NCBI GenBank assembly: GCA_016462055.1
Contig: JAEMTX010000027.1
Location: 1 to 15,750 of the forward strand
Source of the DNA: Acidimicrobiia bacterium
Lineage (GTDB): Bacteria; Actinomycetota; Acidimicrobiia; Acidimicrobiales; Acidimicrobilacustridaceae
Reading direction: 5' to 3'
DNA: 15,750 nt
How positions within the stretch are numbered: position 1 is the stretch's first letter; every line of letters starts with the position of its first letter. Below the pieces are notes generated by a model that was given only the letters and a program-made list of their open reading frames with translations, made no database searches and had not been told where the DNA came from. The position numbers were made by a program, and so were the translations under genes. This document shows, in pieces, positions 7,023 to 14,507 of the stretch.

Positions 7023-7658
7023 ATGACGAGTGACAATCCAGAACGTCTTGTTCCCGATATGCGCAACGTTCGCTACGGTGAAGTCCTAGGCGTCTTCGCT
7101 CGCGACGGACGATTCGAGGCCGAAGTATTTGGCACCCAGTTGATCAACGACTGCCCACAAGAACTCTGGGAAACGCTTGATGCAACGGAAATCGCCGCCG
7201 AGATGGGTGCCATCGGAGTGAAGCTCAACGGGCCGCGCTACTGGACATTGGACGCGTTCGGCCAGAAAGTCGCCGTCGCTGAACCAGTACTTCGCGATTT
7301 CAACGGAATCACCATGCGTCGGATCGCCACTGTTGATCTCGGTGAGATTCCCAAACTTGGGCCCTACAACGAAACCAAGGTCAACCGCGGTGTGATCTTC
7401 TTTTGGGACGAGGGCCAGACCGTTCATGAACTCATTAACCCTGAGGGCCACGCCTACGTAATGCAGGCATTGTGCACCGGTGTCGACCCCACGATGAGCC
7501 CGGAATCTCTATTGACTCTTGGCGAACGCCTTGAGCTTCCCGATGGTTGGTCGTACCGCACCCGAGTGCTCGATGAGGAACTCATCGTCGACACCACCGC
7601 AACGATTGCAACTGTCCTTCAGGACGAATTCGAGAACTCCTACACCCTTCCCTACTGA
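7023..7658 (+). CDS. Conserved hypothetical protein, paralogue of the lipoprotein without a signal peptide
   Basis: The protein has 211 residues and lacks any hydrophobic N-terminus, so it should be cytoplasmic. Its parallels to the upstream lipoprotein run from end to end: MRNVRYGEVLGVF with MRDGRYCEVLLV, CPQELWETLDATEIAAEMGA with CPADKWTALDPKAIAAQYGA, LNGPRYW with LNGPRHW, VIFFWDEGQTVHELINPEG with VIFTWLAGTEIFELTGPDG, and VLQDEFENSYTLPY with VMQDDLGNSYSMIP. Thus a duplication produced one exported and one internal copy. The lipoprotein's Cys50 is Gly19 here, while the Cys before Pro is kept (Cys44). I recognise no family or catalytic motif. The gene starts 7 nt after the previous stop and ends 17 nt before the desaturase-like gene, inside the same directon. 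Confidence 0.82.
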   Translation: MTSDNPERLVPDMRNVRYGEVLGVFARDGRFEAEVFGTQLINDCPQELWETLDATEIAAEMGAIGVKLNGPRYWTLDAFGQKVAVAEPVLRDFNGITMRRIATVDLGEIPKLGPYNETKVNRGVIFFWDEGQTVHELINPEGHAYVMQALCTGVDPTMSPESLLTLGERLELPDGWSYRTRVLDEELIVDTTATIATVLQDEFENSYTLPY

Positions 7659-7675
7659 AAGCACCCGGACTTCCG

Positions 7676-8599
7676 ATGACCGATAACGAACGGCGTATCG
7701 CTCTACGCGACGAACGAGTAAAGGCAGCTCCCTATTGGGGTGCTGTTGAACCGCGGATCATCCTTACGTTCCTGTTTTTCTCCGCCGCCTGGATCGCTGT
7801 CATTGTTCTTGGCATCAACGGCTCTATTCCACTTTGGCTGGGCTTGATTCTCAACACCGTTATTGCCTCGACCTTCTACATGCCGATGCACGAAGCAACC
7901 CACGGAAACATCTGGGGTCAAACCGTCAACGGGAAATGGGTTGAAGACCTCATCGGGATGCTTTGCGCAATCCCGCTCGGGTTTTCGTATAAGGCTCACC
8001 GGCCATCACATATGCGGCATCATGCACACACAAACGACCCGGAACGCGATCCGGACTATCACACCGCCGGACCGATATGGACCGTGCTTAGAAGTTGGTA
8101 CGCGCAAGTTCTTATGCTGACCTTCCTTCCATTGTTCGCATTTGTGCCTGCGGCCCGCCGCCTCGTTCCACATTCGGTGCTTCGATCCATGGCCGGCGAT
8201 GCGGGCAATAAGAAGACTGGACTCATCCAACTTCGTTTCTGGTTCTTCTCCACACTTGTGCTCGTCGTCGCGTTTCTCACGGGATACGGGTGGCCTGCGT
8301 TGTTGCTCTGGTTCATTCCGTCGCGATTGCAGGCACTCTGGCTGCTCACCGTCTTCGCCTGGTTCCCGCATCATCCCGCGACCAAAGTTGGGCGCTACGT
8401 CGACACTCGAGTCGCAGTGTTCGCCGGATCACGGTTCCTTATTCGCGGCCATGACCATCACGCCGTTCACCACCTTTTTCCGCGCGTTCCCCATTACCGA
8501 CTTCGTCGTTTGTGGAGCGATATCGCCGATGACATGGTGACCAAGGGTGTCCGTAGTGAAGGCCGGGCTCTCGACGCAACCGGCCCGATCACTTGGTGA
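7676..8599 (+). CDS. Membrane di-iron fatty acid desaturase / carotenoid oxygenase-like protein
   Basis: This integral membrane protein of 307 residues belongs to the fatty-acid-desaturase superfamily (PF00487). The histidine boxes for two irons are HEATH (72-76), HRPSHMRHH (108-116) and HDHHAVHH (259-266), with an extra FPHHP at about 230. Hydrophobic segments lie at about 28-47, 52-70, 145-158, 188-204 and 206-230. The pattern HMRHHAHTNDPERDPD after box 2, and the short size, resemble carotenoid CrtR hydroxylases. The FPHHP...DTR...GHDHHAVHHLFPRVPHYRL end resembles CrtW-type ketolases. The substrate may therefore be a carotenoid, sterol or acyl chain; sequence alone does not decide. The reaction is O2-dependent C-H oxidation or desaturation needing an electron donor, which is not encoded nearby in obvious form. 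No carotenoid synthesis gene is in the window. The start has no clear Shine-Dalgarno. Confidence 0.87.
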   Translation: MTDNERRIALRDERVKAAPYWGAVEPRIILTFLFFSAAWIAVIVLGINGSIPLWLGLILNTVIASTFYMPMHEATHGNIWGQTVNGKWVEDLIGMLCAIPLGFSYKAHRPSHMRHHAHTNDPERDPDYHTAGPIWTVLRSWYAQVLMLTFLPLFAFVPAARRLVPHSVLRSMAGDAGNKKTGLIQLRFWFFSTLVLVVAFLTGYGWPALLLWFIPSRLQALWLLTVFAWFPHHPATKVGRYVDTRVAVFAGSRFLIRGHDHHAVHHLFPRVPHYRLRRLWSDIADDMVTKGVRSEGRALDATGPITW

Positions 8600-8643
8600 A
8601 GATCCACGACGAACACGCGCGGATCCATCACTAGGCTCCCAAC

Positions 8644-9681
8644 GTGGGAGAAATCAGCAGTGAGGGCAACCGGCGGTCGCGCCGCAGGCTCGGCCTGCTC
8701 ACTGTTGGGGCGATCGGCGTTGTCTTCGGCGATATCGGTACAAGCCCGCTCTATGCCTTTACCCAAATCTTCTCCGGCGCACACACGATTCCTGTAGTCG
8801 AGGCACGCGTACTTGGCGCCCTCTCAATGGTTTTTTGGACGCTCACGCTTGTGGTGTCGGTGAAATATGTCGTCATTGTCATGAGGGCCGACAATCAGGG
8901 CGAAGGCGGAATCATGGTCCTCGCCAGCTTGGCTTCAAACGCCGTCAAGCGACACAGGGCAAGTGCCGGCTTGATGTTGCTCGGTCTTATTGGAGCTGCT
9001 TTGTTTTACGGAGACGGCCTCATCACACCAGCAGTATCGGTGCTGTCTGCAGTCGAGGGAATCGGCGTTGCCGCTCCCAGTCTGGACAGACTCGTCATAC
9101 CAATCGCGTTAGCCATTCTTTTTCTCTTTTTCGCGGTTCAGCGATTTGGGACTGGCCGCGTTGGTCGGGTGTTTGGCCCGATCATGATCGTGTGGTTTTT
9201 ATCGATCGCGATCCTCGGACTCGCCAGCGTCATAAAAACGCCGGGCGTGCTGCGTTCCATTAATCCCTACTATGCCTTCACGTTTTTTAGCGGCGAACCG
9301 GGGCTGGCATTTCTCGCGCTGGGAGCAATCGTCTTATGCGTCACCGGCGCTGAAGCACTGTATGCAGACATGGGACAGTTTGGGCGTTCACCAATTCGAC
9401 TCTCGTGGTTCGCAATCGTTGCCCCCGCCCTCTATCTCAATTACCTCGGCCAACGAAGGCGGACAGGTCTACGTGCCCGCCGTGAATTGGATGCTGATGG
9501 TCGCCGTCCTTGGTCTCATCATTGGATTCCAAGATTCGTCGCGCCTCGCATCCGCATACGGCATTGCTGTGACCGGAACCTTCGTCATTACCGGTGTGCT
9601 CGTTGCGATCCTCGCCCGCAACAAGTGGGGCGTTTCGCTTTGGATAGTGATTCCGGCCGGAGCAATTTCTCTTGTTATTGA
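8644..9681 (+). pseudogene. kup: kup potassium transporter, 5' part of a frame-disrupted gene
   Basis: The N-terminal 270 residues are a clear Kup/HAK K+:H+ symporter: GVVFGDIGTSPLYAF at 26-39 (the family signature), RADNQGEGGIMVLASL, LFYGDGLITPAVSVLSAVEG, several membrane helices, INPYYAFTFF, TGAEALYADMGQFGRSPIR and PALYLNYLGQ. Normal members continue GQGA... through FFLLAP, an SQAxISGxFSLTRQA helix and an HTS loop. Here, right after LNYLGQ (9442-9453), the frame turns into the Arg-rich nonsense RRRTGLRARRE and stops at 9681. The genuine continuation is in another frame from 9443. Start is GTG at 8644, about 44 nt after the desaturase-like gene. If the break is real, no functional transporter is made; if it is an assembly collapse, this is an ordinary ~627-residue Kup that imports potassium. 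Confidence 0.88.
9443..9453 (+). other. Junction of the internal kup deletion, 11-nt sequence shared by both reading frames
   Basis: ACCTCGGCCAA reads in the upstream frame as the end of LNYLGQ and in the downstream frame as the start of TSAN(E). In intact Kup proteins these two points are about 66 residues apart. The simplest explanation is that two copies of this 11-mer recombined, or were collapsed in assembly, removing about 200 bp that is not a multiple of three. Confidence 0.6.
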
Positions 9682-10318
9682 CGGTGCTTTTTTTCTCTCC
9701 AACCTCACGAAATTCACACATGGAGGATGGTTTCCACTTGTTATCGCTGTCATCATCATCGCCCTTCTCAGCACCTGGCAGTGGGGCCGGAAGCGTCTCG
9801 CCAGTCATATGGAGTCGCTCGAAACAACCGCACAGGAATTGCCTGCGTACCTCGAAGCACAGCATGTCGTCCGCACCCCAGGTGTCGCTATCTATCCAAC
9901 AGTTGAAGAGGGAATACCAATCGCCCTCATTCAACGCATAGCGCTCGTTCATGCTGTCAACGAAGTGACCGTCGTCTTGCACCTCCTGACGGCTGATACG
10001 CCGTACGTCACAGACGCCATGCGTCTAAAAGTCACTTCTGGTGCGGTAATTGATGTCACCGCTTCCTACGGCTACACGGAACGACCAGATATTCTCGATG
10101 TCGTTCGACGTGTAAGCCTCGTACACCCTGAGGTCGATCCCGATACCTGCACCTTCATCTTCCATTCGATGAATGTCGAGACAGTCGAATCGAATCCGAT
10201 CAAACGAATTCCCACAGAAGTGTTCACGATCATGCTGCGCAATGCCACCGATCCGCAGCATTACTTCGGACTGCCCGCCGATCGAGTCCTGGAATTCGGC
10301 AGACTCATCCAGTTCTAG
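9443..10318 (+). pseudogene. kup: kup potassium transporter, 3' part of a frame-disrupted gene
   Basis: From 9443 a second frame carries the rest of Kup: TSANEGGQVYVPAVNWMLMV, the helix LASAYGIAVTGTFVITGVLV, several more membrane segments, THGGWFPLVIAVIIIALLSTW, then the cytoplasmic C-terminal domain with HAVNEVTVVLHLLT and a final LPADRVLEFGRLIQF. It supplies 291 codons; with the 270 upstream and roughly 66 missing, the total is about 627, the normal family length. So the only damage is the internal gap. No Shine-Dalgarno or plausible start precedes this part (the first ATG near 9489 lies within a helix), so independent translation is unlikely. Gene order places it 78 bp before the crotonase gene. 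Confidence 0.88.
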
Positions 10319-10396
10319 GTAGGGCTGTCACCTTCGCAAAGCGACACGCGACGTAGTAAACCTCAGGGGTCAATCCGCTCAGGGGGAGTTCCCAAA

Positions 10397-11200
10397 ATGT
10401 CTGAACCGCTTGTTCTTACCGAGGCTGAGGGCCCGGTCCTGGTTGTCACCATCAACCGCCCCGAAAAGAAGAATGCTGCGAACGCCGAAGTGCTTTGTCG
10501 GCTTTATGACGCATGGGTTCGCCTCGATACCGATGACTCACTTCGCGTCGCCATCCTCACTGGAAAGGGCGACACCTTCTGCGCCGGCATGGATCTCGCA
10601 GAAATCGGCCGACTGCGCGAAGGCATCGTCGACAATGAATGGCTGCAGCGTTTCAAAGATCAGCCCGAGGTCATCCTCGGCGGTTGGCTCAAGACCTACC
10701 GGCCCACCAAGCCTGTGATCCTCGCCGCTGAGGGTTTCGCACGTGCGGGTGGAACCGAGATTCTTCAGGGCACCGATATTCGTGTTGCGGGTGAAAGCGC
10801 CGTCTTTGGTGTCACTGAAGTCCAGCGCGGCCTATTCCCCATGGCCGGCTCTGCTGTGCGACTTCGCCGCCAAATTGGTTATGCCGTGGCAGCCGAAATG
10901 CTGCTGACTGGTGAAGACCTCACTGCCCAACGTGCGTATGAACTCGGGCTTGTGAACCACGTTGTTCCCGACGGCCAAGCACTTAACAAGGCACGAGAAA
11001 TCGCTCAACGCATCGCCCGCAATGGCCCACTTGCTGTGAAGGGCATTCTTGCCACGTTGCGCGAAACCGAAGCCATGCCCGAGGCCGACGCGTTCACCAT
11101 CGAGATGAAGCATGGCGGCAAGGTCATGCAATCGAAAGATGCTGGTGAAGGCCCCCGAGCCTTCCTCGAAAAGCGCGACCCGGTCTTCACCGGCGAATGA
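10397..11200 (+). CDS. Enoyl-CoA hydratase/isomerase family protein (crotonase)
   Basis: The 267-residue length fits a single-domain crotonase acting on acyl-CoA thioesters in the cytoplasm. Landmarks are VVTINRPEKKNAAN, the first oxyanion-hole loop FCAGMDLAEI (61-70), and the second loop EGFARAGGTEILQGTDIRVA. The two glutamates that correspond to the enoyl-CoA hydratase pair are Glu121 (GGTEI) and Glu141 (TEVQRGLFP), so a hydratase mechanism is possible. Between the halves is an insertion with WLQRFKDQP and GGWLKTYRPTKP. The reaction is probably hydration of a 2-enoyl-CoA in beta-oxidation or a related degradation route; the exact substrate is unknown. AGGGGGAG (10380-10387) is a very strong Shine-Dalgarno 9 nt before the ATG. 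The preceding 78-bp gap may hold a promoter. It is followed after 13 nt by the FAD-oxidoreductase gene, suggesting an operon. Confidence 0.92.
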   Translation: MSEPLVLTEAEGPVLVVTINRPEKKNAANAEVLCRLYDAWVRLDTDDSLRVAILTGKGDTFCAGMDLAEIGRLREGIVDNEWLQRFKDQPEVILGGWLKTYRPTKPVILAAEGFARAGGTEILQGTDIRVAGESAVFGVTEVQRGLFPMAGSAVRLRRQIGYAVAAEMLLTGEDLTAQRAYELGLVNHVVPDGQALNKAREIAQRIARNGPLAVKGILATLRETEAMPEADAFTIEMKHGGKVMQSKDAGEGPRAFLEKRDPVFTGE

Positions 11201-11213
11201 TCGGCTGACTCCA

Positions 11214-12338
11214 ATGGCGGCTTCCAAAAAACCAACAGTCATCGTTGCCGGTCTCGGCGACACCGGAGCGCTAATCGCTACACGATTAACGCGGACTTGC
11301 AACGTTGTCGGCATTTCGACGCGGCCTGCATTAGTGAGCGGTCAGGAACTGGGCACGCGCCTTATTGATCTTCCCCGGTGGCGACGTACGTACCTCATCC
11401 CCTATCGACGTTTTCGTAAACTCGATTCTGTCGATGTCGTACATGGTCGAATCACAAACGTTGACTTCGATACATCAAAGGTGTCCGTTGAACTCGCCTC
11501 GGGTTCGACACGCGAGATCACCTACGACTTCTTCGTGATCGCAACTGGTGTGTCCAATGGTTTCTGGCGCCACGATCGCCTCGAAGACCTCGCCACAATC
11601 GATACGGAACTCTCAGCAATCAATGCCGAACTCAACGGTGCTGGAACAATCGCTGTCGTCGGTGGTGGAGCAACTGGCGTCAGCGTTGCCGACAATCTCG
11701 CTCGCGCCGGGCGTTCAAAGGTGCACCTGTTCCATAGCGGCGAAGAGCCCCTGCCTGGCTATCACCCCAGCGTGAGGCGCTGGATGGCTCGTCAACTCAC
11801 AACTGACGGCGTCACTGTTCACCCCGACCACCGTGCCGTTGTCCCAAGCGATTTTCGTGGTGATCAACTCACCCACGACGCCGTCGAATGGTCAACGGGC
11901 CAGGAAGCGTTTAACGCCGATGTCACGCTGTGGGCGCTTGGTGGCGTGACACCGCACAGCGCGTTCCTTCCGGCGTCAGTTCTTGACGACGAAGGCTTCG
12001 TGGTCGTCGACAAGAATCTCCGAATGCCTGAGCATCCGAATGTGTTCGCGGTCGGTGATATCGCTGCAAGCGACCCCCTTCGCAGTTCTGCTCGCAACTG
12101 GGGATTCCGAATCGTTGTCACCAACGTGAAAGAACTCGTTCGCAATCGCCCCACCAAACTCAAGCCCTACAAGGCTGCCGAATACCGATGGGGGTCAATC
12201 CTCGGGATGCAAGACGATGGCCTCACGGTTGTGCAACCCAATGGCAAGCGTTTCCGCATTCCGCGCAAACTGGCCGAACCGCTTCTCTTCAGTGTGTTCG
12301 TGCAGCGCATTCTCTACGGCGGTCTACGCAAGCGGTAA
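11214..12338 (+). CDS. FAD-dependent pyridine nucleotide-disulfide oxidoreductase family protein (NDH-2/AIF-like)
   Basis: The protein has 374 residues with two dinucleotide-binding motifs: GLGDTG at 13-18 near the N-terminus for FAD, and VVGGGATG at 148-155 for NAD(P)H. DFFVIATGV (106-113) and VFAVGDIAAS (278-286, the FAD-ribityl contact) complete the two-domain fold of PF07992. The redox-active CxxxxC disulfide is absent, so this is not a disulfide reductase. It resembles type II NADH dehydrogenases and AIF/FSP1-type quinone reductases. The C-terminal LLFSVFVQRILYGGLRKR is amphipathic and basic and could attach to the membrane face, as in those enzymes. The likely role is electron transfer from NAD(P)H to a quinone or redox partner. 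The frame is open further upstream, but the ATG at 11214 avoids overlap with the crotonase gene. The spacing of 13 nt suggests co-transcription. Confidence 0.85.
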   Translation: MAASKKPTVIVAGLGDTGALIATRLTRTCNVVGISTRPALVSGQELGTRLIDLPRWRRTYLIPYRRFRKLDSVDVVHGRITNVDFDTSKVSVELASGSTREITYDFFVIATGVSNGFWRHDRLEDLATIDTELSAINAELNGAGTIAVVGGGATGVSVADNLARAGRSKVHLFHSGEEPLPGYHPSVRRWMARQLTTDGVTVHPDHRAVVPSDFRGDQLTHDAVEWSTGQEAFNADVTLWALGGVTPHSAFLPASVLDDEGFVVVDKNLRMPEHPNVFAVGDIAASDPLRSSARNWGFRIVVTNVKELVRNRPTKLKPYKAAEYRWGSILGMQDDGLTVVQPNGKRFRIPRKLAEPLLFSVFVQRILYGGLRKR

Positions 12339-12368
12339 TTGTTAGCCATCGATTCTTGGAGATTTCTC

Positions 12369-13370
12369 ATGACCGCTTCACCACATGACAATGACGCCTC
12401 ACCAAACGTTGACGGCGTAGAAGCAGTCTTCTGGCATATCGACGACATCGACTGGACCGAGGTGCAGCGCCAACAGAATGCCGACGGTTCCGTTTCTGTC
12501 GTTCGTGAAAAATGGCCGATCATCCGACCCGGCTTTCTTTCGGCGCATGTTCACTATGAAGCGGGAATGGTCGTACGTCGCCACGGACATCGCAGCAACC
12601 ACGTCGTGTTTGTACTTGGCGGAAGCGGCTGGATAGGAACAACACCCTGCGAACCCGGATCACATATCCATGTTCCGCTTGGCTCTGCATTCGGTCCGAT
12701 CATCGCTGGGCCTGACGGGCTGACTTGTTGGGAACTGAGTTTCGGCGAGTTCGGTGGCTGGGGTGATCAGCCTGAGCTCTACGCGAACGAAATCGCCGAA
12801 CGTGGCATCACGCCTTTACCCGATCCCCCGCTCGAGATTGGCGATTGGTTTGTTGATCCACGCGGCGATTGGGGTGGTGAACGTCCTTCACCAAAGGTCG
12901 AAGGACTTCAGTCGTTGATGACACACGTGAGCGAGTACGAGTGGACCGACGTGAAGCATCAGCAAAATGCTGATGGCTCACTTTCTGTCGTGCGCGAGAA
13001 ATGGCCGATCCTGCAGCCCGATTTCATGAGCGCGTACATCGAATACTCACCAGGAATGATCGTGCGTCGTCACGGACACTTCGGCTTGCACCTTGTCTAC
13101 GTGATTGAAGGCGGCGCGTGGTTCGGCGATCGCTGGTGCCCCGCCGGCACCCATATAGAACTTCCCTTCGGCGCAGCCTTTGGTCCGATTGTTGCTGGCG
13201 ACGAAGGCGCGTTGTTCCTTGAACTCACCGATGGCGACTTCCGCAGTTGGGGAGACCAGCCCGAACTGTTCGAAAAACTGATTGCTGAGCATGGCGTCAC
13301 GCCATTGCCTGACCCACCCATTGATCTCGGCGAATGGTTTACCGACCGCCGCGACTACTGGGCCCCGTAA
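12369..13370 (+). CDS. Tandem-duplicated cupin (bicupin) protein of unknown function
   Basis: The 333-residue protein consists of two copies of one ~160-residue unit, residues about 17-167 and 178-328, with an offset of 163 residues. Both units contain QQNADGS(V/L)SVVREKWPI, a cupin motif 1 GM(V/I)VRRHGH, a motif 2 (EPGSHIHVPLG and PAGTHIELPFG), AFGPI(I/V)AG, WGDQPEL(Y/F) and GITPLPDPP or GVTPLPDPP. Likely metal ligands are His72, His74, His78 and His99 in unit 1, and His235, His237, His241 and His262 in unit 2. The usual motif-1 Glu is replaced by His in both. I cannot name a reaction; cupins include dioxygenases, isomerases and binding proteins. The ATG at 12369 is chosen because GGAG lies 7 nt upstream. 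It follows the oxidoreductase after 30 bp; a 110-bp gap follows it. Confidence 0.82.
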   Translation: MTASPHDNDASPNVDGVEAVFWHIDDIDWTEVQRQQNADGSVSVVREKWPIIRPGFLSAHVHYEAGMVVRRHGHRSNHVVFVLGGSGWIGTTPCEPGSHIHVPLGSAFGPIIAGPDGLTCWELSFGEFGGWGDQPELYANEIAERGITPLPDPPLEIGDWFVDPRGDWGGERPSPKVEGLQSLMTHVSEYEWTDVKHQQNADGSLSVVREKWPILQPDFMSAYIEYSPGMIVRRHGHFGLHLVYVIEGGAWFGDRWCPAGTHIELPFGAAFGPIVAGDEGALFLELTDGDFRSWGDQPELFEKLIAEHGVTPLPDPPIDLGEWFTDRRDYWAP

Positions 13371-13480
13371 GGCCCGCCACTCATAGCAACCATCCGGGAC
13401 TAACAGTTTCCGCTTCGTTTCAAACCACCCTCGAAAGCAGTGGGCGCTAGATTCGCAGAAAGGTTGCACCCGGGGGGCAC

Positions 13481-14446
13481 ATGACAATCCGCTATTCAAA
13501 GCCGCCGGTGCTGATGCACGACGTGATTACCGATCTTGACGGAGTCGTTCGCCTTCTTGAATCACAGGCTCCGTACACACCACTTGGCGGTTGGTATAGC
13601 CCTGGAGCGGACCCAACGAAAAAGACGCGACCCATGTGGTTCCAGAATGATTGGGTCCACGATGACTTTGCCGCCGAAGGTTCTGATTTGTTCCTTCAAC
13701 ATCCGGACTACATCGAAGCGGCAAAACAGTATTACGACGCCGAAATCGTTGAACCAATAAGTGTGTATGTGAATCTCATGGTGGCCATCGACGGTGGCGG
13801 TCCCGCCCACACCGACAACCCCCGCTTCCACGGTCGTGACCGAACGAATACGCCGATGTGGTTATTGCGGGCGATGTTGTGGTCAGGGTTGTTCAACGAG
13901 TTCGAGATTCTTCAAGCAACCGCAATCTGGTGGCGAAACGATGTCGAAGGTGGCGCGTTGTATTACTGGCCAAACGGTGCCGCCAACCCACCCGAAGTTC
14001 ACGCCGAGAATATGGCGAATACCGCGTTGATCGGCGACAACCACGGAATGTTCCATCAGGTGGGCCCTATTGGACCTTTCTCTGGTCAATCACCGCGAAT
14101 CACTCCCACTGCCACACTTGCACTAGTCAACGACGGCACCGGCGATTGGGCCATCACCGATCTCGACGAAGAGGTCTTCCGTGCGCCCCTAGACACCTAC
14201 AGACTCAGCGTGTTGTGGAAGGCCGACGTTTACAAAACTGCGGCTGAACGTGATCGAAAGAAGTCGGACACTCTGACGATGCAAGATGTTGCCGACCGAT
14301 TCAACGATGATCTCGTGCAACGTGGCTCCGAGATCCGATTCGACCTCGCTCGAGTCGACGATCTCGCTCTCAGCACTGAACTGAAAACCGTCTATCCCGA
14401 AGACAAACCAGTCGGAGCTTTGCGATCAGTTTTTGATGCTGCCTGA
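13481..14446 (+). CDS. Hypothetical protein with a possible Fe(II)/2-oxoglutarate-type HxD...H site
   Basis: This is a 321-residue soluble protein that I do not recognise with certainty. Its core (about 95-215) reads VYVNLMVAIDGGGPAHTDNP, then WWRNDVEGGALYYWPNG, then GDNHGMFHQVGPIG and a strand with SPRITPTATLALV. Taken together these look like a double-stranded beta-helix with His110, Asp112, His192 as iron ligands and Arg206 as the co-substrate carboxylate anchor. That is the layout of Fe(II)/2-oxoglutarate dioxygenases; the GGALYYWP strand corresponds to the common GGELxF segment. This is inference from motif order only. The C-terminus (about 240-321) is helical and charged. A strong CGGGGGG stretch lies just upstream of the ATG. 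The 110-bp gap before it has a TANNNT-type -10 candidate at 13448-13453 but no -35, so an own promoter is possible. Confidence 0.75.
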   Translation: MTIRYSKPPVLMHDVITDLDGVVRLLESQAPYTPLGGWYSPGADPTKKTRPMWFQNDWVHDDFAAEGSDLFLQHPDYIEAAKQYYDAEIVEPISVYVNLMVAIDGGGPAHTDNPRFHGRDRTNTPMWLLRAMLWSGLFNEFEILQATAIWWRNDVEGGALYYWPNGAANPPEVHAENMANTALIGDNHGMFHQVGPIGPFSGQSPRITPTATLALVNDGTGDWAITDLDEEVFRAPLDTYRLSVLWKADVYKTAAERDRKKSDTLTMQDVADRFNDDLVQRGSEIRFDLARVDDLALSTELKTVYPEDKPVGALRSVFDAA

Positions 14447-14486
14447 TGAATTTCTTCCCTATGCTGGCCAAAGGGAGTCTTACAAC

Positions 14487-14507
14487 ATGAAGTGGGGAAA
14501 CAAATGA
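14487..14507 (+). CDS. Possible six-codon leader peptide (MKWGNK) overlapping the alcohol dehydrogenase start
   Basis: AAAGGGAG (about 14470-14477) lies 9 nt before an ATG that opens a six-codon frame whose TGA (14505-14507) overlaps the dehydrogenase ATG as ATGA. The arrangement would let ribosomes terminate and restart on the main gene. The frame is short enough to arise by chance, so this is tentative. Confidence 0.25.
   Translation: MKWGNK

Noticed and set aside
9454..9681. Arg-rich tail of the first kup frame as a functional C-terminus.
   Set aside because: It is frameshifted coding sequence of the second half; the real transporter residues are in the other frame.
13360..13375. Possible hairpin GGGCC / GGCCC around the stop codon of the bicupin gene.
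   Set aside because: Only five base pairs and no following T run; not a convincing intrinsic terminator.
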